The notes under the pieces were generated by a model. It was not told the origin of the DNA. It made no database searches and saw only the letters and a list, made by a program, of their open reading frames with translations. 64,000 nt of DNA from contig NC_133650.1 in assembly GCF_009905375.1 (NCBI RefSeq), forward strand, positions 291,786,270-291,850,269. The letters run 5' to 3'. Shown piece after piece: positions 33,992-44,427 of the stretch. This stretch comes from Apium graveolens (taxonomy: Eukaryota; Streptophyta; Magnoliopsida; Apiales; Apiaceae). Position 1 is the stretch's first letter. Each line of letters begins with the position of its first letter. The position numbers were made by a program, and so were the translations under genes.

Positions 33992-36900
33992 TCAATTACT
34001 GATCTCTTTGATATCAGGAGTTGTTCTGAGATAGTTCTTCAACAAACATCTCTCAGCATATTCAAGTTCATTGATCATCCTCCTTTTAGCATTCTTCAAT
34101 TCAACTGTATCTTCACCAATTTAAAAGATAGCAGCCCTGAGATCATTTATTCTAGCTTTCCTTATATCCTGATCTAGTCTGATTAAATATGCTTTGTCAG
34201 ACTCAAGATTGAATTCCACAGCCTTATAACCCAGAAAAGTAGTTATAATCTTAGCAGAGTTAGGCTTCATCTCGACAATATCACCTTTGTGATCTCTGTA
34301 CTTGGGACAACATGTGCTGTCAGACTTTACAGAGTAAAGCTTCTTTTGTCTTTGAATTTGAGTCTTCAAATAATTTGTAGCACTATCTGTTAATCTGTTC
34401 TTCACTTGAAGTAGGAATAAAACATGTTCCAGTTCCTCAAAATACTTCAGTGGTATAGCATTCTGCCTAATATGGTATACCCTTCCATCTGTCATAAAAT
34501 ATAACAAGATGTGTTCTTTCAAAAATGTATGATAAACCATCTGTACAGATTCGAGTTGATTCAATCTTTCAGGAGTTGCTCCAACACCTAGTTCACTTAA
34601 AGAAGTTGGATCATTGGTTGTGTTCTGTACTCTTCTTTCATCAGCACTACCCAATCCAGATTTATCTCTTGCTTCTTTTCCTGTAACAACTCTTGCTTCA
34701 AAACCACTTATTGTAGTCTTCAAAGATTGAGTCTGTTTAGCTTTGGCGAATCCTGGTAGGAGTAACTTTGAAGGTTTAACATGAGCAATGTTAGAGGTTT
34801 CCTTTTCCTTATCTTCTGATATCAAGCCAACTTGAGCTATATCAGAGGTTGCTTGCTTCACTGTCATATCAGAACTTACTATATCTTGACTCTGAACAAC
34901 ATGAGCCATGTCAGAGGTTATTTGAGAAATCTTCCTTTTTATCAGAGTAATACTAGCATCTTCATCAGATATTTCTTCATCCATGGCTGACACATAAACC
35001 TTTATAGGTTCATCAACTTTTTCTTTTCCCTTGGACCTTGGATCTATTTCCACTTGTGATTTGACTTTAGTTGTCTCAGGATCTGTCCTTTCTTTTATCA
35101 CAATGCCCTTAGGCTTATGAAGTTTCTTTTCAACAACAGAAGCTTTAGATTTGGAGTTGAATTTTTCTGCTTTAAGTCTAGCTTCTTCATCCTTAAGACT
35201 CTCAAAGTCCATTCCTGGATTTTCTCTAAAAAATAACTGTTTTGAAATTTCTTCATCAAGTTCCAGATGTTCATCAGAACTTATCCTTTTACCAGTATCA
35301 GAACTTATTCTTCTCCCAGTATCAGAACTTGTTCTTTGACTTGTAGTTCCAGCTTTGCTTGATGAAAAACCTTTACCTTGATCATGACCTCCACCCATTC
35401 CAGAGTTTCTCTGGTCATCTTTTCCATCATCCTTTCCCTTCAGTGTCTTAACAGTTTTGCATTTGGACTTAATTACTTTCTCCCCCTTTTTGGCATCAGC
35501 GGGTAAAATAAGAGAGACAAACAATTCCACTGAGGATTGGATCTCATTGAGTTGAGTTTGATGAGAAGCTTGATTCTTCAGAATTTCATCAATCTGAGCC
35601 TATTGCTTCTCCTGGGTTTTCTCAATGTACTCAATTTTGTCAAAGATAGGTTTGAAAAACCTTTTCTTGTCCAGCTTGACAAGCATATCTTGCTGATTTA
35701 TTGATTCTTGAATTGTCTACCTTGGCCTGAGTTACATATTGTTGACCTTGAAGTTGCCTTGTACTTAGTGCTGTAACTCTGAGCTGTGTCTTGAAATCAT
35801 CATTGACTAGCATCTCATCAGCTTTAGCCAAGTGCTCAGCAAGTATGTTTGAAGTAGGAACAAAATCAACTTTGTTCCATTCCTCAGTCCACTCCTTTCC
35901 TCTAGGAGTTTCACTTCAAGGTACTGGTGCATCTTCTCTAACAAACTTCTTGATTAAATCAGCTTTGTTTGGAGCTTGTTGAGGTGCATATCCTGATGGA
36001 CCAGCTGCATCAGCATCAGCATTAGCAACATCAGAACTTATAGAGTCAGCATCATCAGCATCTTCTGATAAAAGAACAGTATGGGAGGCTATTGAGGCTT
36101 CAACATCATCCTCTAAGTGCTGATCTGCAACAAAGTTCTGATCAACAGCCAAACCTTGATGCCCACCTAAAATCTGATTTCAACATCCAGATTTAGAATT
36201 GGTGTAGTAAGAATATCTTCATTAAAATCAGCATCTAGAATTTGTGTTGTTGGAGGAGTGAGTTGAGTTGGTGGAGCTTCCAAGTATAGAACCTCAGGCA
36301 CAATCAAGTTATGAATATCAATCTCAACACTTGTACATGGGTCTTCAATATGTACTTGTTCAATTATAGGTGACACAGGAGGTGTAGGAACTCTGTCTTG
36401 ATCAGTTTCTGGTTGTGCAGAAGGAAGTGATTCAATGACAATTGGTTCTGTTGGGATCAGAGATTCCTGACCCCCTTCCTTAGCTGCTTCCTCATCTTCT
36501 GAATCTGACTCAACTGTGTCCCTGTGAGCTCTTTGCTTTTTCATTTTCTTCAAGGGTGGAGACACTGTAGGAGCTTTATTATCAGGATTTAACTTTCTAA
36601 GCCTTTTGAGAGGCTTAGAACTCCCAGTTACAGTGTCTTTCTGAGAAGAGACCTTCTCAGCTTCTACTACAACAGGTTCTGATATGGGAACCTGTTCCTT
36701 ATTGTCTGACTCATCTCTCAGAATAATTTTCCTTCTCTTCTGTTGAGTCTGAGGTACTGTCTTAGTCCTCTTGGGTTTGAAAGATGAAGGCTTCACAGGA
36801 TGTGCTGAAGGTTGAGGTTGAGATGACTGTGATGGTTTGAAATATGTCCTGATTGAGGGTTGAGTAGGTTGAGATTGAGAAGTTGGAGGTGTTTGTGTAG

Positions 36901-37777
36901 ATTTGGTATGTTCTGATGGCTGTTGTGGTGGCTGAGATGTGGGTTGAACATCAGGGTAAACAGATGTGTAGGTTTGAGGATCAACATTTACCAGTATCTG
37001 TTTCACTAACTGGGGTATTTGTAAGGATCTAACCACTTGTTTCTTATTGTCAGCATTTAATAAATCATTAAAAGCCCTTTTTACAAGCTTAAAGGGTGGA
37101 ATTAAATCAGTGGTAGGTTGGGGTTCATCACCATAACAAAAAGTATATATAAGCTGACAGAATCTAGCAAAGTATACTACATTTCTATCCTCTGTCATCC
37201 TATCCCCTATGAAACCTAGCACATCACTTGCAAAATCAAAGTGAGTTTGATGAATGAGAGCATACCCGATTTGCTGACTCATGATTGGAATAGCATCAAA
37301 GTTGGAGCATTTATTGGCGAATGCCTTAGTGATGCAATCAAAGAAAAAATTCCATTCTTTCCTGATATTTGCTCTTTTCAGTTGTCCAAGTTTTCCCAAA
37401 CTTTTCTCATAGCCCAAACTGGCCATAAGCTGCTGTAGAACAGGGTCCTCCACTGTTGAGAATGTACAGCCTTCTGGTAGGTGGAGAGCTTTGCGAACTG
37501 CCCCAGGAGTAACTACATGTTCAACATCATTGACTTCAAATACGATGCTTGGAGTACCAGTAGCACCACCATCATCAAAAATCCCTGTCCACCAAAACCT
37601 CAGTACTTGTTGGCTTGAAATGGTTTGAGGTTGGGTCAAAGCATACCCAATCTCACTATTTGCTAAGAAATCTTGCACAAAGTGAAAATCTGATGGAGCT
37701 TCAGCCTTGTTCAAGATTGCAGCATAGTTATTTGGTACAAACTTGGCTCCATCAACAATTAAATCCTTGGGCGCCAT
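33992..37777 (-). pseudogene. Env-like extra ORF of Sirevirus S1, frameshifted
   Basis: The start codon is ATG 37777 (MAPKDLIVDGAKFVPNN) and the stop is at 33992-33994. The first block (37777-36167) has a folded-looking N-terminal domain of about 240 residues, with VLRFWWTGIFDDG, VVTPGAVRKALHLPEG and VVYFARFCQLIYTFCYGDE. A Pro/Gln/Ser-rich linker and basic patches follow. Further blocks lie at 36152-35916, 35831-35640 and 35530-34121 in shifted frames. The last carries short SSDTG repeats and the C-terminal module shared with element A. It lies between pol and the 3' LTR, the position of the extra ORF in Sireviruses (SIRE1-type). Its role is unknown, and no convincing membrane segment or signal peptide is visible. 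Confidence 0.7.
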
Positions 37778-37780
37778 CAA

Positions 37781-39294
37781 AAATAAGTGAGCATTTTGTT
37801 TGCCTGAAAGGTGTTTGATGAAATGTCTGTATAGTGAACCGTCAGAAAATGTGAGAGAATAAGAAAAGAGAGAGAGTGAAAGAGAATAAAAATATGAATA
37901 AAAGATTTGAAAATCATTTTAACTCTTTTACTTAGACAGCCCACGTTACTGCAGTTAATGAGGAGTGGAACAGACCTTTACACCTGTCAAACATGCAGCA
38001 GTTAAGGCAAAAGTTAATGGGCACGGTAAATAAGTAATTATTACTTTGCACGTTCAGTTTTAAAAAAACTGTTCCCATTAAACAAATGATTATTACTGCT
38101 TTATCTCACATAAACCAATATTCTTAAAAAAAATGTGACCGTTGAGGTAATGACCAAAAATAAACCAAGTAAATAAATACTGACACGTCAGCATCAGAAC
38201 TTGATTATTATCAGAATTTAAAAGTCATCAGAATATGGCTCCTTAATTTGAAAAGTGAATGTTTATTCCTGTAATTCTTCACACAAATACTGATATGGGT
38301 ACATCAGAACTTAATCATCAGAACTTCCATCAGAACTTGTCCTCAGAATTTATGCAATTAACACTTAAACTGTTCATCCAAAATAACATTTATCACCACA
38401 GTAATTTTCATCATTCATATGGAGTGTATGTGTGTGCATTAAGCTAAACATCAGACAAAGAGTAAAGTCTGATTCACTTCAGTACATCTTAGAAATAAGG
38501 CATAACTAAGAACTTTGCTAAAAATCTGTCATCATTCTGAAGTCTACCATAGAATGAGTTCATGCATGAGTCCACCTCAACTGTTTTGTGCTCATTTTAT
38601 GCATCTTTTAAAATTCCTTTTTACAGTGGCTTCTCAGTGTAAGTGAGTCACAACTGCTTATCATAATTTATGCTATTATTAGAGTATTTCTTCAGTAATC
38701 AGAGAATGTGAAAAGTCACCAAGAAAATTTTATTTTGCTTTTCTAATGGATATTACTTAATACCAGCAATGCACTTGGGTCTTCCCTTCCACATTTTTTA
38801 CTCTAGATCTCAAAGGAGTACCTGGTTTTTATTTATTTTCTTTTCTATTGATAAGTGAGACTTATCAGCACTTAGTACATCCATCAGATTTACTAACATC
38901 AGAACTTAACAGATAAGAAGCACTATTCTAGTTTTTGACTTAGTAATAAGATACACAAAGTAAACTTCAACTAAGCTCAATATCAGAATTTGCTTGTGTT
39001 AAGAGATTTCAACATAAACAATTACTTCAGACATGGGATATCAGTATATTAAAGTTTACTAGGTCAGCATCTGGCACAGTTATCCTCATTGGATTGAATA
39101 GTTACTGAAACATTCATATCACTATCAGAGTTTAGAAATTCACATCAAACAACAATCAGCACTTTGAAATTTTCCAATTAAACACAGAATACACAAAGAT
39201 AGTAATATCTGTAAATACTGATCATAAAGTCTGATGTATCAGAACATAAACTAAACAGATTTAGAAAAAGAACCTGAAACCATTCCAAGTTCAT
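37781..39294 (-). other. Non-coding spacer between RNase H and env-like ORF of Sirevirus S1
   Basis: About 1.5 kb without a supported frame. Five exact plus-strand copies of TCAGAACTT (three clustered near 38300-38340) and several TCAGAATTT-type variants occur here. Such a spacer might carry a splice or internal promoter signal for the downstream ORF, but none can be identified. Confidence 0.5.
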
Positions 39295-40953
39295 TTACCA
39301 ATCTTGTAAAGGTTGCTTCACATAGTGGTTTGTGAAGATATCTGCTAGTTGTTGATCTGTTGGAACAAAATGCAATTCCACTGTACCTTCATCCACATGT
39401 GCCCTTATGAAGTGGTACCTAATGCTGATGTGCCTTGTCATTGAGTGTTGAACTGGATTACCTGTCATAGCAATAGCACTTTGATTATCACAGTAAATAG
39501 GGATTTTAGAATATGTTAACCCATAATCCAGTAACTGATTCTTCATCCAAAGAATTTGTGTACAACAGCTTCCTGCAATAATGTACTCTGCTTCTACAGT
39601 TGATATGGAAATTGACTTTTGTTTCTTGCTAAACCAAGAAACTAATCTGCCTCCAAGAAATTGACAGCTTCCACTTGTGTTTTTCCTGTCAATTTTGCAT
39701 CCTGCAAAATCTACATCTGAGTAACCTATTAGCTTAAAGTCTGATTCTCTAGGATACCACAATCCCAGATCAGCTGTACCTTTAAGGTATTTGAAAATTC
39801 TTTTTACAGCTGTTAAGTGAGGTTCTCTTGGATCTGCTTGAAATCTTGCACAAAGATAGGTAGCATACATGATATCAGGTCTACTTGCAGTTAGATAGAG
39901 TAGTGAGCCAATCATACCTCTGTAATCAGTAATATCTACCGATGTACCGGTATCATTATCCAATTTTGTTGCAGTGGCCATAGGACTGGATGCACTTGAA
40001 CAATCTTGCATTCCAAATTTCTTCAACAAATTTATGGTGTACTTAGATTGAAATATAAAAGTTCCTTCTTCATTCTGCTTGACTTGAAGGCCCAGAAAAT
40101 AGCTAAGTTCCCCCATCATACTCATTTGATATCTTGACTGCATTAGCTTGGCAAACCTTTTACAAAGTTTATCATTTGTAGAACCAAAAATGATATCATC
40201 AACATATATTTGTACCAAAAGTAAGTCCTTTCCATGGTTGAGATAAAACAATATTTTTTCAATAGTCCCTCAGTTAAATCCACTTTCCAGAAGAAACTGC
40301 GCTAATGTCTCATACCATGCTCTTGGATCTTGCTTAAGGCCATAAAGTGCTTTGTCAAGTCTGTAGACATGATTAGGAAATTTTGGATCTACAAAACCTG
40401 GAGGTTGTTCAACATATACTTCTTCTTCCAATTCTCCATTAAGAAAAGCACTTTTTACATCCATTTGAAAGACTGTAAACTTTTTGTGAGTAGCATAAGC
40501 CAAAAATATCCTCATGGCTTCCAATCTAGCAACTGGTGCAAATGTTTCATCATAATCAATTCCCTCATGTTGAGAATATCCTTTTGCAACCAGCCTTGCT
40601 TTATTCCTTGTAATTATGCCATCACTATCAGTTTTGTTTCTGAACACCCATTTTGTACCAACAACAGATCTGTTCTTTGGTCTTGGCACTAGGGTCCAGA
40701 GTTTATTTCTTTCAAATTCATTTAACTCTTCCTGCATTGCTTGCACCCAATCAGCATCTTGAAGAGCTTCTTCCACTTTCTTTGGTTCAGTCTGAAAAAG
40801 AAAAGAGTGATAGAGATATTCATTTGATGTAGCTATTCTAGTTCTGACACCTGCATCAGGATTTCCAATAATTAAATCAGGTGTATGTGCTTTAGTCCAC
40901 TTCCTTGCAGATGGAAAGTTTTCTCTAGAACTGGATGCTCCCCCATAATCCAT
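39295..40953 (-). pseudogene. Reverse transcriptase and RNase H of Sirevirus S1
   Basis: Two same-frame blocks (40953-40270 and 40251-39295) are separated by a TGA nonsense codon. The RT signatures are [39 protein letters not shown] and the catalytic YVDDIIFGS. RNase H shows DVDFAG, VEAEYIIAG, CDNQSAI, and the ADIFTNH C-terminus. The catalytic residues appear intact and damage is limited to stop codons. The protein would copy genomic RNA and degrade the RNA strand. Confidence 0.9.
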
Positions 40954-40986
40954 GCTGTCTTCATCAATCTTTTCTAATGCTCCCCC

Positions 40987-42107
40987 TCAAATTATGCTCT
41001 CTGAGTTGGATCCTTCAGAATTGGAATTTCCAAAATTATCAGAACTTGGCCCATCAGAACTTGAAGAGCCTGTTGTAGGTTCTGATGCTTCTTGAGATGT
41101 GGTTGTATCTTCAGTATGCTCCCCCTGCACAGGTGCATCTTCCTTTGGCGTAGTCACCACAGTTTCAATAATATCAGAGTTTAATCCATCAGAGTTTGCA
41201 GTATCAGGATTTAGACTGTCAGGATTTAGACTGTCAGGATTTACAGTATCAAAATTTAAAACTTCATTCTCAAATCTCAACTGATCATGATCATTGAAAT
41301 CTTCAAGTCCAGTCATCTTCTTATCATCAAAAGAGACATTGATAGATTCCATGACAACCTTTGTTCTTAAATTGTAGACTCTGGAGGCTTTTGTGGAAAG
41401 TGGATATCCAACAGAAATTCCTTCATCAGCTTTTAGATCAAATTTGGATAGCTGTTCGGGATAAGTCTTAAGAACAAAACACTTGCATCCAAATACATGA
41501 AAATACTTCAGATTTGGCTTCTTATTCTTCACCATCTCATATGGTGTCTTTCCATGCTTGTTAATGAGTGTTGCATTTTGAGTAAAACAAGCAGTCTGCA
41601 CAGCTTCAGCCCAAAAATAGGTTGGTAACTTTGCCTCATCAAGCATCGTTTGTGCAACTTCAATAAGAGTTCTATTCTTTCTTTCAACAACTCTATTTTG
41701 TTGTGGAGTTCCAGGAGCAGAGAATTCCTGCTTGATTCCTTGGTCTTTGCAGAACTCTTCCATAATCAAATTCTCGAACTTAGTGTCATTATCACTTCTT
41801 ATGAATTTCACAGAGTCTTTAACCACTTTATCCAGTTGTTTGACATGATCAATCAAGATAGATGCAGTTTCACTTTTTGTGTGCAAGAAATACACCCATG
41901 TGTGTCAGGTGAACTCATCCACTATGACCATAGCATATTTCTTCTTTGTGATAGACATGACATTCACTGGACCAAATAGATCAACATGAAGTAGGTGATA
42001 AGGCTCAAGAATTGAAGATTCAGTCTTGCTCTTGAATGAAGATTTTCTTTATTTTGCCTTTTGACAGGAATCACAAAGGCCATCAGGAGCAAATACTGAT
42101 TTTGGCA
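40987..42107 (-). pseudogene. Integrase of Sirevirus S1
   Basis: The core has HVDLFGPV (first Asp), FIRSDNDTKFEN (second Asp) and GTPQQNRVVERKNRT (Glu). A C-terminal extension has a short repeat, NPDSLNPDSLNPDTANSD, and is Ser/Asp-rich. Stops occur near 41910 (DEFT-stop) and near 42046. The integrase joins cDNA ends to target DNA. Confidence 0.85.
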
Positions 42108-42108
42108 A

Positions 42109-42600
42109 TCATCTCACAAGATCTTTCTTGACTAGTTCATTTATATTTTTGAAATTTAAATGAGAGAGTTTCTTGTACCAATTCCAGCTTTCTTCAATTG
42201 ATGCTCTACTTAACAGACAGATTGCAGAACCATCAGTACTTGTTGAAAGCTTGGCTTCATAAATGTTACCATGCCTGTATCCTTTCAGAACAATTTTGCC
42301 TGTAGATTTTCTTACAACTTCATAGTGTTCTTCAAAGAAATCCACATGATAACCTCTGTCATAGATTTGACTAACACTCAGCAAATTGTGTTTAAGTCCT
42401 GAGACTAGAGCTACTTTTTTAATGATGACATTCCCCTGATTGATATTGCCATATCCCAAAGTTTTTCCCATGTTTCTATCTCCATAAGAAACACTTGGGC
42501 CAGCTTTCTCCACAAAGTCTAATAGCAGGACTTTATTTCCAGTCATATGTCCTGAACATCCACTGTCCAGAACTAGGATATTTTTCCTGTTGCCCTGCAA
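42109..42600 (-). pseudogene. Protease and gag-pre-integrase region of Sirevirus S1
   Basis: The aspartic protease core LDSGCSGHMTG is near 42570. It is followed by GDRNMGKTLGYG and LVSGLKHNLLSVSQ, typical of Copia, and a His-containing gag-pre-integrase segment (WYKKLSHLNF). A stop ends the block at 42109-42111. Confidence 0.85.
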
Positions 42601-42612
42601 TCACAAAGACCA

Positions 42613-44134
42613 CTAATGATTAGTTTTAAGGACCCAGACTTTCTTGGAACCTTTGGCCTTATTAAGTTTGTTTATATTTGCAACGGATTTAGCATCAGAG
42701 TTTATGTTAACATTTTTCTTATCAGCATTTACACTATTAGATTTTGTATCAGAACTTATACTAGAAGGAACAATGCTAACTTTATTTAAAAAAGGTTTTA
42801 TTTGATAATAATCATAGTACAAACTATGATATTCCTTACAAGTATAAATGGAATGCCATAAACTACCACAATGAAAACAAGGATTTTGTGGCCTATATCT
42901 AACAGACTGACTCTTAACTCCTGACTTTGAAGGTAAGGAGTTTATGTTCTTATTTTTCCTGCAAAAAGAAGCCAGATGGTTAGAATTTCCACAGTTATAA
43001 CATTTCTTTCTAGGAGCATTAGGAACAGGCTTATAATCATTACTTTTATTCACACCTTCCTTTCCATTCCTATTTTTCCTAGGGAGCTTTACCTATTTTA
43101 CATTCTTAACATCTTTCAGCTTATGCTTAAGCTGCTTCTTTGTGATTAAGCCTATGTTAACTTTAGTTGTTTATCCTGTTTTGGTTTGTCAGAAGTTAAT
43201 TTCTCTTTAACTTCTGATTTATCAATATCAGACTTTACAGCTACAAACTTAATAGGATTTACCTTTGGTTTTTGTTTAACAACTATAGGATCAATTTCTA
43301 CAGTTTCCTTATCATTTTTATCATCTCCATAACCTAAGCCTTCTTTCCAGTTTCCACTACTTAACAAACTCTGAGTTGTTCTGCCAGAGTTAGTCCAAAT
43401 CCTGATAATCTCTCTTTCCTTTTCTAACTCAGTTTTTAGAGATTCATTCAGTTTAAGTACTTCATCCCTAACATAAAAGGCATCATCTCTATCTTTCTGA
43501 GTTTGATGGAACATGACTAACTCTTTTTCTAAATAATCATTCCTCTTTTTATAAGCAAGATTTTCAGAAGTTAATCTTTCACATGTTAAAGTTTGATCTC
43601 TATAACTAATGAACATGGTTTTAAGATATCTTCTCAACTCAGTAATATTATCAGTATGAAAGGCATAAGTAGTTTGAGGTACCTGTAACTCAGCAGCATC
43701 AGAACTGCTATCAGCATTTACCATCAAGGCATAGTTCACCTCACTTTCAGAATCTGAAGTGTCTTTCCAGCTTTTCTTCTTTGTGACAAGAGCATTGCCT
43801 TTGTCACTCTTCACTTTCTTGCAATCAGGAGATTTGTGGCCTTTCTCAACACAGTTGTAGCATTTGACATTTGAGTGATCTCCTCTGTCAGACTTTCCTC
43901 CTTTGCCTTCAGATTTTCTGAAACTCTTCTTATCAAAACTTGCACCTTTCCTGGAAATTTTTTTTCCCTTTCTGAATTTCCTGTATGCAATCCTTGTGAT
44001 TCCTTTCATCATAAGGGCACACAGCTTCATCATCTCTTCATCAGCATCCATCTCAGGTAAGCTTTCAGTTTCTGAGTCATCATCACTATCAGAACTTGAT
44101 GACTCAGTATCAGACTTTGTGATGAGAGCTTTTC
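42613..44134 (-). pseudogene. C-terminal part of Sirevirus gag with three zinc knuckles
   Basis: It starts at the inversion breakpoint (about 44134) inside a Ser/Asp/Glu-rich segment. The knuckles are CYNCVEKGHKSPDC (about 43855), then CYNCGNSNHLASFC (about 43000) and CFHCGSLWHSIYTC (about 42870). A Lys/Glu coiled-coil-like segment lies at about 43620-43420. A frameshift near 43160 and a stop near 43095 separate the blocks. The matching N-terminal half of gag is on the plus strand at 32427-33180. Confidence 0.85.
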
Positions 44135-44183
44135 CTCGACTCGATCAAAAAAAGCTCGAACTCGAATTTAATAAGTACAAACT
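44135..44183. repeat. 49-bp direct repeat, right copy at inversion junction
   Basis: It is identical to 31701-31749 by reading, joined on its left to mid-gag sequence and on its right to the true continuation of the hAT-like element (CGACTCGACTC). Confidence 0.9.
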
Positions 44184-44216
44184 CGACTCGACTCAAATTA
44201 CATCCCTAATACTTGG

Positions 44217-44427
44217 ATGATTGTTTTCGATTTGTCTTTGAACCCTAGTACTCTTATATTCTTTATTATCATGCTTTCATTGGAACCCATGGTGATGATG
44301 AGTTCAATTATGAACTAACCGTTATCGTGGGGTTCTAACGGATTTATTTATGGATTTCTTTAGTTAAATTGTTCAATACCTTAGTGTGTGGTGATTGTAT
44401 GATATCCTAGTATTGGTTGTGCTTATT
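44217..44427 (+). repeat. Athila-like 5' LTR, part 2
   Basis: This continues the LTR after the hAT-like insertion and runs to the chromovirus insertion site. The final five bases (TTATT, 44423-44427) are the left target duplication. Confidence 0.7.

Larger units (their letters stand above)
31003..44208. mobile_element. hAT-like non-autonomous DNA transposon carrying a nested Sirevirus
   Basis: The terminal inverted repeats are TAGGGGTGTAATTTGA (31003-31018) and TCAAATTACATCCCTA (44193-44208), matching at 15 of 16 positions. An 8-bp target duplication flanks them, ATACTTTG (30995-31002) and ATACTTGG (44209-44216), with one mismatch. Eight-base duplications and subterminal arrays of short repeats (here CTCGA/GCTCGA on both sides) are hAT traits. 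Without the nested retrotransposon and the extra 49-bp copy the element is about 0.77 kb and has no transposase. Confidence 0.75.

Noticed and set aside
34121..44134. Reading the minus-strand Sirevirus as a second, independent element beside a plus-strand one
   Set aside because: The gag halves are complementary and the LTRs are nearly identical. Only one primer site and one polypurine tract exist, so a single rearranged element is the simpler reading.
44217..44300. Telomere-like AACCCTAG
   Set aside because: A single occurrence in the Athila-like LTR, not a repeat.
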